Shown piece by piece: positions 1 through 7,563 of a DNA stretch of 13,882 nucleotides (the stretch's first letter is position 1; every line of letters starts with the position of its first letter). This DNA is from an uncultured Bifidobacterium sp. (GTDB lineage Bacteria; Actinomycetota; Actinomycetes; Actinomycetales; Bifidobacteriaceae), in the NCBI GenBank assembly GCA_937874315.1, contig CALNAE010000080.1, forward strand, positions 1 through 13,882, written 5' to 3'. The translations under genes were made by a program, and so were the position numbers. The notes under the pieces were generated by a model. It did no database searches, was not told the DNA's origin, and saw only the letters and a list, made by a program, of their open reading frames with translations.

Positions 1-1
1 G

Positions 2-178
2 GATGAGTACGACTACTTGCGCAGGCTGTACACGGCGGTCGTCCCCAACGCAGAGCGGACTGTCGGCGATATCGAGGCATTACGCAGCCAAGGTTTCACC
101 GTTCGAGAGATCGAAGTGCTCACCGGGGTGTCACGAAGCACTGTTTCACGTGGACTGAAAGAGACTGACGATGAATAA
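2..178 (+). CDS. C-terminal fragment of an HTH-containing protein (5' partial)
   Basis: This is an open frame running in from the left edge and ending at TAA 176-178; 58 residues are visible. The last 45 or so form a helix-turn-helix: a segment reading DIEALRSQGF, then TVREIEVLTGVSRSTVSRGL, close to the helix pattern of resolvase, Xre or sigma-type DNA-binding tails. The stop overlaps the ATG of the following subtilase gene by 8 bases, so the two are almost certainly cotranscribed and probably translationally coupled. The rest of the protein is outside the window, so its main domain is unknown. Candidates are an AAA-type ATPase partner of the subtilase (as in IetA/IetS pairs), a regulator, or a resolvase-like protein. 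Seen: reading frame, overlap and HTH pattern. Inferred: functional partnership with the protease. Confidence 0.75.
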   Translation, partial: DEYDYLRRLYTAVVPNAERTVGDIEALRSQGFTVREIEVLTGVSRSTVSRGLKETDDE

Positions 179-2405
179 TCTGCTGCAGCTCAAAGGAAAG
201 CTGTCAACGAAAGGCGCTTCATCGCCGGGCGCACCCTCGCTGCCAGCTAGGGCGGTCGTCAAACAACGTGAGGTCGTGACAATTGCCGACCAGCTATCAG
301 AGGTGCGTAAATTCTGGGCAGGCCAGACGTTACCTATCAACCCGCTGGTGAGCGTGCACTACAAAACGGTAGTTGCGAAAAGCAATCGTATTCGTCGTTT
401 GCTGGCGAATCACGGAACGTCTGCCAGTCGTTACATCGTCGGAGCGAAGTTTGAGGGGGATCCCAAGGCCCCGAATCATGTCATTACCTACTGCGTTGAC
501 CGTAGTGTTCTTGACTCGACAATCCAGGAACTGCATACTGCAGCCGATGTTCTTCATCATCTCGGCGGTTCCATCGATGGCACGGGCTTGAATTCAATCA
601 ACCGAGCTGGGCTTAGCGCGGTAGACAAGAACCGTGGTTTGAGTAAGTCGGCGTTTGCCCAGATCGTCAGGGATGTATATTACGTGGATCGGTTTGATGT
701 GGACCACATTATTCAGTCTGATTGGAAGCAGGCGTCACTCGTAACCCTGTATGACACCGGCCGAGACCCGGTGGATTTGCTGCACAGGATTGGTATAACC
801 GATGCGTTGTCTGCAAACAAAATCGATCAGACAACCATTCGCTTGCGGCCTGATCAATACGAGGTCTTGAAGAACAAGGCGCCATATCTCATCGCCATGT
901 CGCTTGCAGATATTTCCGAACTCACATTCGAGGACAGTAAGACCGGGAAACGAGAGAAGCTGAGCATTCCCCAGCCCGGCAGCGAGCCAACCATAGGCGT
1001 TATCGACACGCGGTTCGATACGAGCGTGTATTTTTCCGACTGGGTCGAGTATCACAATGAGCTGGGCTCGCAGATGCCCGATTCGTCTGAGGACTACCGG
1101 CATGGTACCGAGGTCTCGTCAATTATTGTGGACGGACCAGAGTTGAACCCTGCATTGGATGATGGCTGCGGCAGGTTCAGGGTACGCCATTTTGCGGTGG
1201 CTGTGGGTGGTCCCAACAGCTCATTCGACATTCTGAGGGCTATTCGTGGCATCGTTGCCGCGAACCAAGACATCAAGGTCTGGAATCTGAGTTTGGGTTC
1301 CGTTCTGGAAGCTCCCAACAATTTCATATCTCCAGAAGGGGCGTTGCTTGATGAACTGCAAAGTGTCTACGATGTGACCTTCGTGGTGGCAGGAACGAAT
1401 AAAGGGATAGCGGATGACCCCAAAACCGACAAGCGAATCGGCGCTCCTGCCGATTCGATCAATTCACTCGTAGTCAACGCGGTCTCTACGTTTAAGGAAC
1501 CTGCAAGTTATTCACGGATCGGTCCGGTCCTCGATTTTTATCGAAAACCGGATATCGCATATTTCGGTGGCGACAAGCAAGATCCAATGGCAGTCTATTC
1601 GCCTAACGGGGTTTCGCTTGCCGATGGCACGTCGTTTGCTGCGCCGTGGGTTGCAAGAAAACTGGCCTTTCTTATACAAATCATGGGTATGTCTCGTGAA
1701 TCAGCGAAAGCGTTGCTGATTGATTCCGCGTGCGGATGGGCCATGCAGGGCAATCCGCTCAAGGTGGGATATGGCGTTGTCCCAACGCGTATTGAGGATA
1801 TTCTTCAAACACCGGCTGACGAAATTCGCTTCGTGATTGAAGGAACCACCAGTTCGTTTGAAACCTATAACTACGAGATTCCTGTGCCAGTTTCGAAGGA
1901 TAAATACGACTACATGGCCAAGGCGACATTGTGCTACTTCCCGAAATGCGATCGTGCGCAGGGCGTCGATTACACCGACACTGAACTGGATTTCCATTTC
2001 GGTCGTATGACCGGTGAAAAAATTAAATCACTCAATCACAATGTCCAAGGTGAGCTGGATCAGCTGACCTATGAGCAAGACGCACGAAAACTATATCGCA
2101 AATGGGACAATGTGAAGCATATAGGAGATTTAGAAAAAAGCCGCTTCGTTCCCAAGAAAGCATATGGTCAGGCAAACTGGGGTTTCAAGATAAGAAGGAC
2201 AGGCCGCCAAGACGAGCCCCAAGGCGAAGCATTGAGATTCGCGATGGTCGTGACGCTCAAAGAGATGCGGGGACGCAATCGCATCGATGAATTCGTGCAG
2301 CGCTGCCATCTGCAGCAATGGATTGTCAACGAGATTGACATCAACAACTACATCAACTTGTATGAGGAAGCTGAAGTCGACATCGATTTCGACGATGAAT
2401 CATAA
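171..2405 (+). CDS. Large S8-family subtilisin-like serine protease (IetS-like candidate)
   Basis: The 744-residue product has a peptidase S8 domain in its middle. The catalytic residues are all visible: Asp279 in IGVIDTRFD, His311 in YRHGTEVSS, the oxyanion Asn410 in VVAGTN, and Ser488 in DGTSFAAPW. Spacings (32 residues Asp-His, 177 His-Ser) are normal for subtilases, so it should be active. About 270 residues precede the catalytic domain and about 240 follow it; I recognise no domain in either. There is no signal peptide or transmembrane segment, so the protein is probably cytosolic, unlike secreted subtilisins. The ATG at 171 lies inside the end of the upstream HTH gene, which favours coupled translation. 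GC content is clearly below that of the right-hand genes, suggesting horizontal acquisition. Cytosolic subtilases encoded directly after an ATPase gene are known as IetS of the IetAS toxin-antitoxin/phage-defence system; membership here is inference, since the upstream partner is truncated. Confidence 0.9.
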   Translation: MNNLLQLKGKLSTKGASSPGAPSLPARAVVKQREVVTIADQLSEVRKFWAGQTLPINPLVSVHYKTVVAKSNRIRRLLANHGTSASRYIVGAKFEGDPKAPNHVITYCVDRSVLDSTIQELHTAADVLHHLGGSIDGTGLNSINRAGLSAVDKNRGLSKSAFAQIVRDVYYVDRFDVDHIIQSDWKQASLVTLYDTGRDPVDLLHRIGITDALSANKIDQTTIRLRPDQYEVLKNKAPYLIAMSLADISELTFEDSKTGKREKLSIPQPGSEPTIGVIDTRFDTSVYFSDWVEYHNELGSQMPDSSEDYRHGTEVSSIIVDGPELNPALDDGCGRFRVRHFAVAVGGPNSSFDILRAIRGIVAANQDIKVWNLSLGSVLEAPNNFISPEGALLDELQSVYDVTFVVAGTNKGIADDPKTDKRIGAPADSINSLVVNAVSTFKEPASYSRIGPVLDFYRKPDIAYFGGDKQDPMAVYSPNGVSLADGTSFAAPWVARKLAFLIQIMGMSRESAKALLIDSACGWAMQGNPLKVGYGVVPTRIEDILQTPADEIRFVIEGTTSSFETYNYEIPVPVSKDKYDYMAKATLCYFPKCDRAQGVDYTDTELDFHFGRMTGEKIKSLNHNVQGELDQLTYEQDARKLYRKWDNVKHIGDLEKSRFVPKKAYGQANWGFKIRRTGRQDEPQGEALRFAMVVTLKEMRGRNRIDEFVQRCHLQQWIVNEIDINNYINLYEEAEVDIDFDDES

Positions 2406-2414
2406 TTCCTGGAT

Positions 2415-2949
2415 GGGGTGTGGCGGAGAACTTGGACACTGATTGGTGTCGAGATATTCTGCGAGGTTCCGCGAACGGGTGCGGGCGTTCGCCGGCGGAT
2501 GCGCACCACGAATTCGGTGGTCACGTGTTGGCGGCGACGTATCCGTGGCTCGGCTACCGGTCGCTGCATGCGAAGGCCCACACCACGGCGGCGCGTGCGA
2601 ACGTGGCGGTCATGGTACGGCGGTTCCGCCCGTCGCGGGAGTCCAAACGCACCATTGCGTTGCGGCCTCTGGATAGCGGACCTTGCCGCGTCGGCCGGCT
2701 ATTCGCGGATCGTCCTTTACGATTGGGCCAGGAGGTTACCGGAACGGCGGATTGCAAGGTCCTTATGAGTCGAGACGAGAAGAGGCATGCCGGCGACGTC
2801 TCCGAAGGGCTGGTCCGCACGCTGACGGACGAGCCGTGCCCGCATCAAACGTCCTGGCTCGAAAAGCCTAGACCGGTATCGCCGTTCACCGGGTTTGACA
2901 GCTTGAACAAGCAAACACAACAACGTGTCCAAGTTTTCCACTGCACCCC
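2415..2949. mobile_element. Degenerate insertion-sequence remnant (IS3-like) with terminal inverted repeats
   Basis: Two imperfect inverted repeats bound this roughly 535-bp stretch: 2415-2439 and 2925-2949 match at 21 of 25 positions, including an 11-base core reading AACTTGGACAC at the left end. The inner 21-bp version (2419-2439, 2925-2945) begins TG and ends CA, as in IS3-family elements. The interior has only fragments of transposase-like coding in different frames and is far shorter than a functional IS3 element (about 1.2-1.5 kb), so the element is dead. No target-site duplication is visible next to either end, so the insertion is old, or one end was rearranged. It sits between the subtilase stop and the SRP RNA gene and accounts for the otherwise gene-free 2406-2990. 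The family assignment rests on the ends and is tentative. Confidence 0.7.
2443..2766 (+). pseudogene. Broken transposase orfA-like remnant
   Basis: Two short peptides in different frames look like transposase pieces. From 2443, SRYSARFRERVRAF resembles the start of IS3-type OrfA proteins. At roughly 2675-2750, ADLAASAGYSRIVLYDWARR resembles the helix-turn-helix of a transposase N-terminal domain. The frame joining them is broken, and no DDE catalytic half remains before the right inverted repeat. The overlapping open frame at 2420-3049 is not convincing as a protein because its composition is Arg/His/Pro-rich and it runs across the repeat and into the SRP RNA gene. This is a remnant without expected function. 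Confidence 0.45.
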
Positions 2950-2978
2950 TGCCGACCACAATGTATCCGGCCGTGGTG

Positions 2979-2984
2979 TACACT
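2979..2984 (+). promoter_or_regulatory. Probable -10 box of the SRP RNA gene
   Basis: TACACT lies so that initiation 7 bases after its end falls at about 2991, exactly where the closing helix of the SRP RNA begins. I see no good -35 hexamer at the usual spacing. The region that would hold it lies directly beside the right end of the IS remnant (2949), so upstream promoter sequence may have been replaced by the insertion. Confidence 0.45.
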
Positions 2985-2990
2985 GGTCCA

Positions 2991-3077
2991 TGCCTCCACG
3001 TGGCGTCATGTCACCCAATCCCCCCAGGGCAGGAATGCAGCAAGGGTAAGTGGCCTCTGACGGGTGCGTGGGGGTTT
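2991..3077 (+). ncRNA. ffs: Small bacterial signal recognition particle RNA (4.5S-type)
   Basis: This is the RNA scaffold that binds Ffh to target nascent membrane and secreted proteins. The conserved apical part is at 3020-3046: stem GCA/TGC around a GGAA tetraloop (3032-3035), then the symmetric loop CAGG (3025-3028) opposite AGCA (3039-3042), then a C-run pairing with GGG at 3044-3046. This is the Ffh-binding arrangement of known SRP RNAs. Further down, GTCA (3005-3008) can pair with TGAC (3058-3061). The ends close through 2993-3000 with 3067-3074 (8 pairs including one G-U). A short T-rich stretch (3075-3084) follows. At about 87 nt it is slightly shorter than the E. coli 114-nt RNA. The ends are inferred from the outer helix and the -10 box. 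It has no Alu domain, as is usual for small bacterial SRP RNA. Confidence 0.88.
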
Positions 3078-3115
3078 ACTCTTTGTGGATATGTTGCTGT
3101 GAGATACTTTCTTCA

Positions 3116-3129
3116 GGGCAATTGTGCCC
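3116..3129 (+). repeat. Short hairpin between SRP RNA and the PAP2 gene
   Basis: GGGCA and TGCCC form a perfect 5-bp inverted repeat around ATTG. A possible -10 box, GATACT (3103-3108), lies just before it, so the hairpin would sit at the start of the PAP2 mRNA leader. No T-run follows, so it is not a convincing terminator. Its function is unknown. Confidence 0.3.
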
Positions 3130-3151
3130 ATCGGGTTCTAGAGTCGGAACC

Positions 3152-4447
3152 ATGACCGATGAATCGAAATCCGCCGACCATGATTCGAGTATGGGCGCAC
3201 GGGCCAATGCCAATGCCAATGCCGAGACCAGTGCCGATGCCGATAATGTTGCCGAGACCGAAGCTAAGCCCCAAGCCGTCGCCGCAACCCATGACTTGAC
3301 TTTCGTCCCCGTCGAACGGCCTGCTCAACCCGTCGCATTCGCCTCGTCCGCTGATGCAGGTTGGTCCGCCGCGAGCACGCGGCCCGATACGACCGACGAC
3401 TCGGCGGCGCAGGACAAGTCGGACAAGTTGGAGAAGTCGGGCAAGTCGGGCACGTCGAATGAATTCTCCGAGCCGGACGCGAGCGCCGATATGGATGCTG
3501 ACGACGTCGATTCGGGGTTGGCGCGTCTGGACCCGTTGACCGTGCATCCCCGGCGCTCCAGCGTGGTGTTGTGCGCCGTATTCGGCATATTCATGTTGGC
3601 CGCCGCGGCGGGGGTGTGGTGGCTCGCCGTCAGAACGGCTACCGGGCAAAGCTACGACGACATGGTGTTCAACAATTTCGATGCGTTGTTGCCAAGCGGC
3701 GTCAGAACCCTGATGAAACCCTTCCTCATATCGAAGGTCGTGATTGGCATCAGCGTCGCCATCGGCGCGTTGGCGGTGGTGGTGATAATACTGCGCAAGC
3801 GTTGGTGGCTGATCGGACAATCTCTCGCGTTCGTCGCAGTGAGCTATGCCATGCATTTTCTCAAATATGTGCTTCCCCGTTCGATACTGGTGAATACCGT
3901 TTCTAATCCGGCCAATTCAGCACCGTCCGGACACGTCCTGCTCGCCGCAGCGGCGGGTCTGCTGCTGGTGTTGGCGGTGCCCCGGGTCTGGAGAGCGTTG
4001 GCGTGCGCTGTGACGTCCTGCTTCGCCATCTGGATCGGCATGTCCGTGTTGGTCGGGCGGTGGCACAGGCCAAGCGACGTCGTCATGGCGTTGCTGCTGA
4101 TCGGCGGTCTCGCCTTACTGATTCTCGCGTTTACGAGGACCTCCGGCATGGATGCGCCGGGCAGTAGGTTCTCTTCCGCGAGCGTGCAGATCGTTGCCAG
4201 CGTCATGCTCACGTTCGGCGTGTTGGGCGTGGCCTACGCCGGATATATCATCTGGCAGATCGAGCCCGGACTCGAACTCGGCGCGCAGTGGGCGATCATG
4301 GGCGCCACGGTCTCGGCCGGGGTGCTGATCGTGGCGGTTGCGGCATTGGTGTTCTCGATGGTGTTGACGATGCGTCAGCTGACCGCGGCGCCGTTGACGA
4401 GATTGGGCCTCGTAGGGGCCCCGCCGGCTCCTCCGGTTGCTCGATAA
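3152..4447 (+). CDS. PAP2-family integral membrane phosphatase with long disordered N-terminus
   Basis: The 431-residue protein starts at ATG 3152 (MTDESKSADHD). The frame is open back to GTG 3050, but that start lies inside the SRP RNA gene and would add a Cys-rich segment, so it is rejected. Residues 1 to about 130 are acidic, Ala/Ser/Asp-rich and low in complexity, likely a cytoplasmic disordered tail. Several hydrophobic segments follow (for example SSVVLCAVFGIFMLAAAAGV). The PAP2 core shows PSGH at 258-261 with the general-acid His261, and HRPSD at 305-309, where His305 is the expected phospho-accepting nucleophile and Asp309 its partner. The first motif is degenerate (KYVLPRS instead of K-x6-RP), and the Arg of the SR pair before the last His is Val299. 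Family members hydrolyse lipid phosphates such as phosphatidate or undecaprenyl pyrophosphate; the substrate here cannot be told from sequence. Confidence 0.85.
   Translation: MTDESKSADHDSSMGARANANANAETSADADNVAETEAKPQAVAATHDLTFVPVERPAQPVAFASSADAGWSAASTRPDTTDDSAAQDKSDKLEKSGKSGTSNEFSEPDASADMDADDVDSGLARLDPLTVHPRRSSVVLCAVFGIFMLAAAAGVWWLAVRTATGQSYDDMVFNNFDALLPSGVRTLMKPFLISKVVIGISVAIGALAVVVIILRKRWWLIGQSLAFVAVSYAMHFLKYVLPRSILVNTVSNPANSAPSGHVLLAAAAGLLLVLAVPRVWRALACAVTSCFAIWIGMSVLVGRWHRPSDVVMALLLIGGLALLILAFTRTSGMDAPGSRFSSASVQIVASVMLTFGVLGVAYAGYIIWQIEPGLELGAQWAIMGATVSAGVLIVAVAALVFSMVLTMRQLTAAPLTRLGLVGAPPAPPVAR
3203..3244 (+). repeat. Hexanucleotide microrepeat in the PAP2 N-terminus
   Basis: GCCAAT occurs three times in tandem (3203-3220), followed after two imperfect units by GCCGAT twice (3233-3244). 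It encodes an ANANAN...SADAD low-complexity peptide. Units are in-frame hexamers, so copy-number slippage would change tail length without a frameshift. A second repetitive stretch built on AAGTCGG lies at about 3416-3457 and encodes a Lys/Ser/Gly segment. Confidence 0.75.
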
Positions 4448-4459
4448 ATACGCTCGATT

Positions 4460-4489
4460 TTGGGCTTGGCCATAGTGCATGCCTATGAT
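4460..4489 (+). promoter_or_regulatory. Probable promoter of the topA-tmk-holB operon
   Basis: TTGGGC (4460-4465) and TATGAT (4484-4489) are separated by 18 bases. The -10 box matches the consensus at 5 of 6 positions. Initiation would be near 4496, giving a leader of about 29 bases that holds the strong ribosome binding site AAGGAGG (4514-4520) before ATG 4525. This is pattern recognition only. Confidence 0.5.
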
Positions 4490-4524
4490 GTCGTGTTGAA
4501 TGACCCATGACATAAGGAGGGGCA

Positions 4525-7500
4525 ATGGCAACCGGCACTAAGCTCGTCATCGTGGAGTCTCCCACCAAGGCCAAGAAAATCGGGGGATACCTTGGCAAGG
4601 GCTACACCGTGATGGCTTCCGTCGGCCATATTCGCGATCTCGCCCAGCCGAGTCAGGTTCCCGCATCGCAGAAGGCCAAGTTCGGCAAGTTCGGCGTCGA
4701 CGTCGACGATGGTTTCGCCCCGTATTACGTGGTGGGCGCCGAGAAGAAGAAAACCGTCTCGCAGTTGCGGTCGGCGCTCAAGGACGCCGACGAGCTTTTC
4801 CTCGCGACTGATGAGGATCGCGAAGGCGAGGCGATCGCATGGCATCTGGTGCAGACGCTCAAGCCCAAGGTCCCCGTCAAACGCATGGTCTTCCATGAGA
4901 TCACGCCTGAGGCCATCAAGGCGTCGCTGCAGAAGACGCGCGATGTGGACGACCATATGGTCGACGCCCAGGAGACGCGGCGTGTGCTCGACCGGCTGTA
5001 TGGCTATGAGCTTTCCCCGGTACTGTGGCGCAAGGTCGGGCCCGGCCTGTCGGCGGGCCGGGTGCAATCCGTAGCCACGCGCATGATCGTCGAGCGGGAA
5101 CGCGAGCGCATGGCCTTCGTACGGGTGTCTTACTGGGATCTGCGCGCGACACTTGCCGCTCCCGATGCGGATGGCGAACGCGCCGAATTCGTGTCGCGGT
5201 TGGTCTCGTTGGATCATCGCAGGCTTGCGGTCTCCAAGGATTTCGGGGATGACGGCGTACGCACCGCGGCCGCGGTGAAAGAAGACATCTGCCAGCTTGA
5301 TGAGCGGCAGGCCAAGGAACTGGCATCGGCGTTGCGGCAGAGCGAGTTCACGGTGTTGTCGACCGAATCCAAGCCCTACCGTCGTCGTCCGGTACCTCCG
5401 TTCACCACCTCGACGTTGCAGCAGACGGCGGGCAACCGGCTGTCCATGAGTTCCCGACAGACCATGCGCGCGGCCCAGGGGCTGTACGAGAACGGCTATA
5501 TCACCTATATGCGTACCGATTCGGTGACGTTGTCGCAGGAGGCGATAGCCGCGGCGCGGACGGCGGTAACCGAGCACTTCGGCGCGGCGTTCCTGTCCGA
5601 CGCGCCCAAGCAGTACGCGACGAAAACCGCCGGCGCGCAGGAGGCGCATGAATGCATCCGCCCCGCCGGATCGCAATTCCGCGATCCGCAGGAGGTGGCG
5701 GGGAAGGTTCCCCCCGATCAGCTTCGGCTGTACACCCTGATCTGGCAGCGCACGCTGGCCTCCCAGATGGCCGATGCCACGGGTTCGACCGCGACCGTAC
5801 GATTCCGCGCCGACGGCGGGGATCATGGCGAGGCGATTTTCCAGGCGTCCGGCACGGTTATCGAATTCCCTGGATTCCTCAAGGCCACCGCGTCGCGGCG
5901 TCATGCCGAAGACCCTGCTGCGGTGCATGCATCCGCTGCCAAGGACGCCGATCAGAACGAGTCGCTGCCGCCGATGACGGTGGGCGACATATTGCATGCC
6001 CGGCAGGTCGAGGCCGATGGGCATGAGACCCAGCCTCCGGCCCGCTATACCGAGGCGTCGTTGGTCAAGACGATGGAGGCCAAGGAAATCGGACGGCCTT
6101 CGACCTACGCCAGCATCATTTCCACGATTATCGATCGCGGGTATGTCTATGAGCGTGGCCGAGCGCTGATCCCCTCCTGGTTGGCCTTCGCGGTGACGAA
6201 GCTGTTGGAAACGAAGTTCCCGCAGTATGTCGATTACCAGTTCACCGCCGACATGGAGAACGGTCTGGACCAGATCGCCCACGGAAAGGAAACCGGGCGC
6301 GAGTGGCTGACTAGGTTCTATTTCGGCTCCGGCGAGGACGTCGCGCATTCGGCCGCCGAGGCACATGAGGGCTTGCAGCAGCAGGTGGCGCAGTTGGGCG
6401 AGATAGACGCCCGTGCTATCAACACCATCGATATCGGCGATGGCCTGCACGTGCGCGTCGGTCGGTTCGGACCGTACCTGGAGGATATGCAAAATCTCGA
6501 CGATCAGGGCGAGCCGAGGCATGCCTCGATCCCCGATACGGTAGCCCCCGACGAGCTGACGGTGGCCGCCGGACGTGAATTGATCGCCACCAACGCCTCC
6601 GGCCCCCGCGAGCTGGGCAAGGATCCGGTCAGCGGCGGCACGGTCGAGGTGCGCAATGGAAGATTCGGCCCATATGTCGCGTTGATGCCGGTTGCAACGC
6701 CCGACGATGCCGATGTTGCGAAGAAAACCGGCGTTGCGAAGAAAACCGGCGTTGCGACGCAAGACGGTGCCGCGGCGGAAAGCGGCGCCACGAAGGCCGT
6801 GAAATCCACGAAGGCCACGAAGCGTTCGCCGAAGAAAACGGCCCCCGCCAAGCCCAAGATGGCTTCGCTGTTCAAGAACATGACCCCTGAAACCGTCACG
6901 CTTGAGGATGCCTTGAGGCTGCTCAATCTGCCTCGTACCGTCGGCGAGCTGGAGGAGACGAACGCCGAGACCGGCGAGTTGTCGAAGGCCGTCGTAACCG
7001 CAAGCAACGGGAGATATGGTCCGTATCTGACCAAAACCTCCGCTGACGGGAAAGGCGAGACGCGGTCTCTGGGCAGCGAGGACGAGATTTTCTCGGTGGA
7101 TATCGAGAAGGCCAAGGCGCTGTTCGATCAACCCAAATACGGTCGCGGGCGTGGCCGGGGAGCTGCCAAGCCACCGTTGCGCGAACTGGGCACGGACCCT
7201 GCCAACGGCAAGGAGGTCACCATCAAGGACGGTTTCTACGGCGCCTATATCACCGACGGCGAAACCAACCGCACGCTGCCCAAGCAGTACACCCCGGAAT
7301 CGATCGACGTGGAGGAAGCGCTGCGGCTGCTGGCGGAGAAGCGTGCCGCCGGACCAACAAAGAGGCGCGGGCGCAAGGCCTCGACGTCTAAATCGACGGC
7401 AAAGAAATCGACGGCAAGGAAGACGACTGCGCGCAAGAGCTCGACCACGAGGAAGAGCACGACGCGCAAGGCCGCCGCGCAAACCGCTACGAAGGCGGGC

Positions 7501-7563
7501 GGTGCTTCGGCTCGTCGCGTTTCGGGCGCGGGGCGCAAGGCGTCGGCGATCAAGGCCGCATAA
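4525..7563 (+). CDS. topA: DNA topoisomerase I (type IA)
   Basis: This 1012-residue enzyme relaxes negatively supercoiled DNA by transient single-strand cleavage. The N-terminal Toprim domain opens with IVESPTKAKKI and carries the metal-binding motif DEDREGE at 96-102. The catalytic tyrosine is Tyr328 in YITYMRTDS, followed by the type IA core (for example EIGRPSTYASII). In place of zinc-finger repeats, the C-terminus has several F/Y-GPY or GAY-type Topo_C repeats (around residues 645, 715, 835 and 900), typical of actinobacterial TopA. It ends in a Lys/Arg/Ser/Thr-rich, histone H1-like tail of about 65 residues (7360-7560) that probably binds DNA and aids processivity. The ATG follows AAGGAGG by 4 bases, so the start is secure. 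The stop overlaps the tmk start (TAATG), which makes topA the first gene of a coupled operon. Confidence 0.98.
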   Translation: MATGTKLVIVESPTKAKKIGGYLGKGYTVMASVGHIRDLAQPSQVPASQKAKFGKFGVDVDDGFAPYYVVGAEKKKTVSQLRSALKDADELFLATDEDREGEAIAWHLVQTLKPKVPVKRMVFHEITPEAIKASLQKTRDVDDHMVDAQETRRVLDRLYGYELSPVLWRKVGPGLSAGRVQSVATRMIVERERERMAFVRVSYWDLRATLAAPDADGERAEFVSRLVSLDHRRLAVSKDFGDDGVRTAAAVKEDICQLDERQAKELASALRQSEFTVLSTESKPYRRRPVPPFTTSTLQQTAGNRLSMSSRQTMRAAQGLYENGYITYMRTDSVTLSQEAIAAARTAVTEHFGAAFLSDAPKQYATKTAGAQEAHECIRPAGSQFRDPQEVAGKVPPDQLRLYTLIWQRTLASQMADATGSTATVRFRADGGDHGEAIFQASGTVIEFPGFLKATASRRHAEDPAAVHASAAKDADQNESLPPMTVGDILHARQVEADGHETQPPARYTEASLVKTMEAKEIGRPSTYASIISTIIDRGYVYERGRALIPSWLAFAVTKLLETKFPQYVDYQFTADMENGLDQIAHGKETGREWLTRFYFGSGEDVAHSAAEAHEGLQQQVAQLGEIDARAINTIDIGDGLHVRVGRFGPYLEDMQNLDDQGEPRHASIPDTVAPDELTVAAGRELIATNASGPRELGKDPVSGGTVEVRNGRFGPYVALMPVATPDDADVAKKTGVAKKTGVATQDGAAAESGATKAVKSTKATKRSPKKTAPAKPKMASLFKNMTPETVTLEDALRLLNLPRTVGELEETNAETGELSKAVVTASNGRYGPYLTKTSADGKGETRSLGSEDEIFSVDIEKAKALFDQPKYGRGRGRGAAKPPLRELGTDPANGKEVTIKDGFYGAYITDGETNRTLPKQYTPESIDVEEALRLLAEKRAAGPTKRRGRKASTSKSTAKKSTARKTTARKSSTTRKSTTRKAAAQTATKAGGASARRVSGAGRKASAIKAA
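6715..6756 (+). repeat. 18-bp tandem repeat inside topA
   Basis: An identical 18-base unit, GTTGCGAAGAAAACCGGC, occurs at 6715-6732 and 6733-6750, followed by a partial third copy starting GTTGCGA at 6751. It encodes tandem VAKKTG units in a basic linker between C-terminal repeat domains. Being in frame, it can expand or contract without breaking the gene. Confidence 0.9.

Noticed and set aside
2895..2900. Consensus TTGACA inside the IS remnant
   Set aside because: No -10 box lies at the right spacing downstream, so a promoter is not supported.
2420..3049. 209-codon plus-strand frame after the subtilase
   Set aside because: It crosses both terminal repeats of the IS remnant and runs into the SRP RNA gene, and no family is recognisable.
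3050..3151. GTG-initiated N-terminal extension of the PAP2 protein
   Set aside because: It lies inside the SRP RNA gene and gives an implausible Cys-rich leader; ATG 3152 is preferred.
3113..3856. 247-codon minus-strand frame opposite the PAP2 gene
   Set aside because: Its repetitive IGIGIG/GLG composition comes from the GCCAAT repeat read in reverse; it is not a real protein.
4483..7482. 999-codon open frame on the minus strand opposite topA
   Set aside because: It is an antisense shadow of topA. Its product is Arg/Gly/Leu-rich without a domain, and open antisense frames are common opposite high-GC genes with biased third positions.
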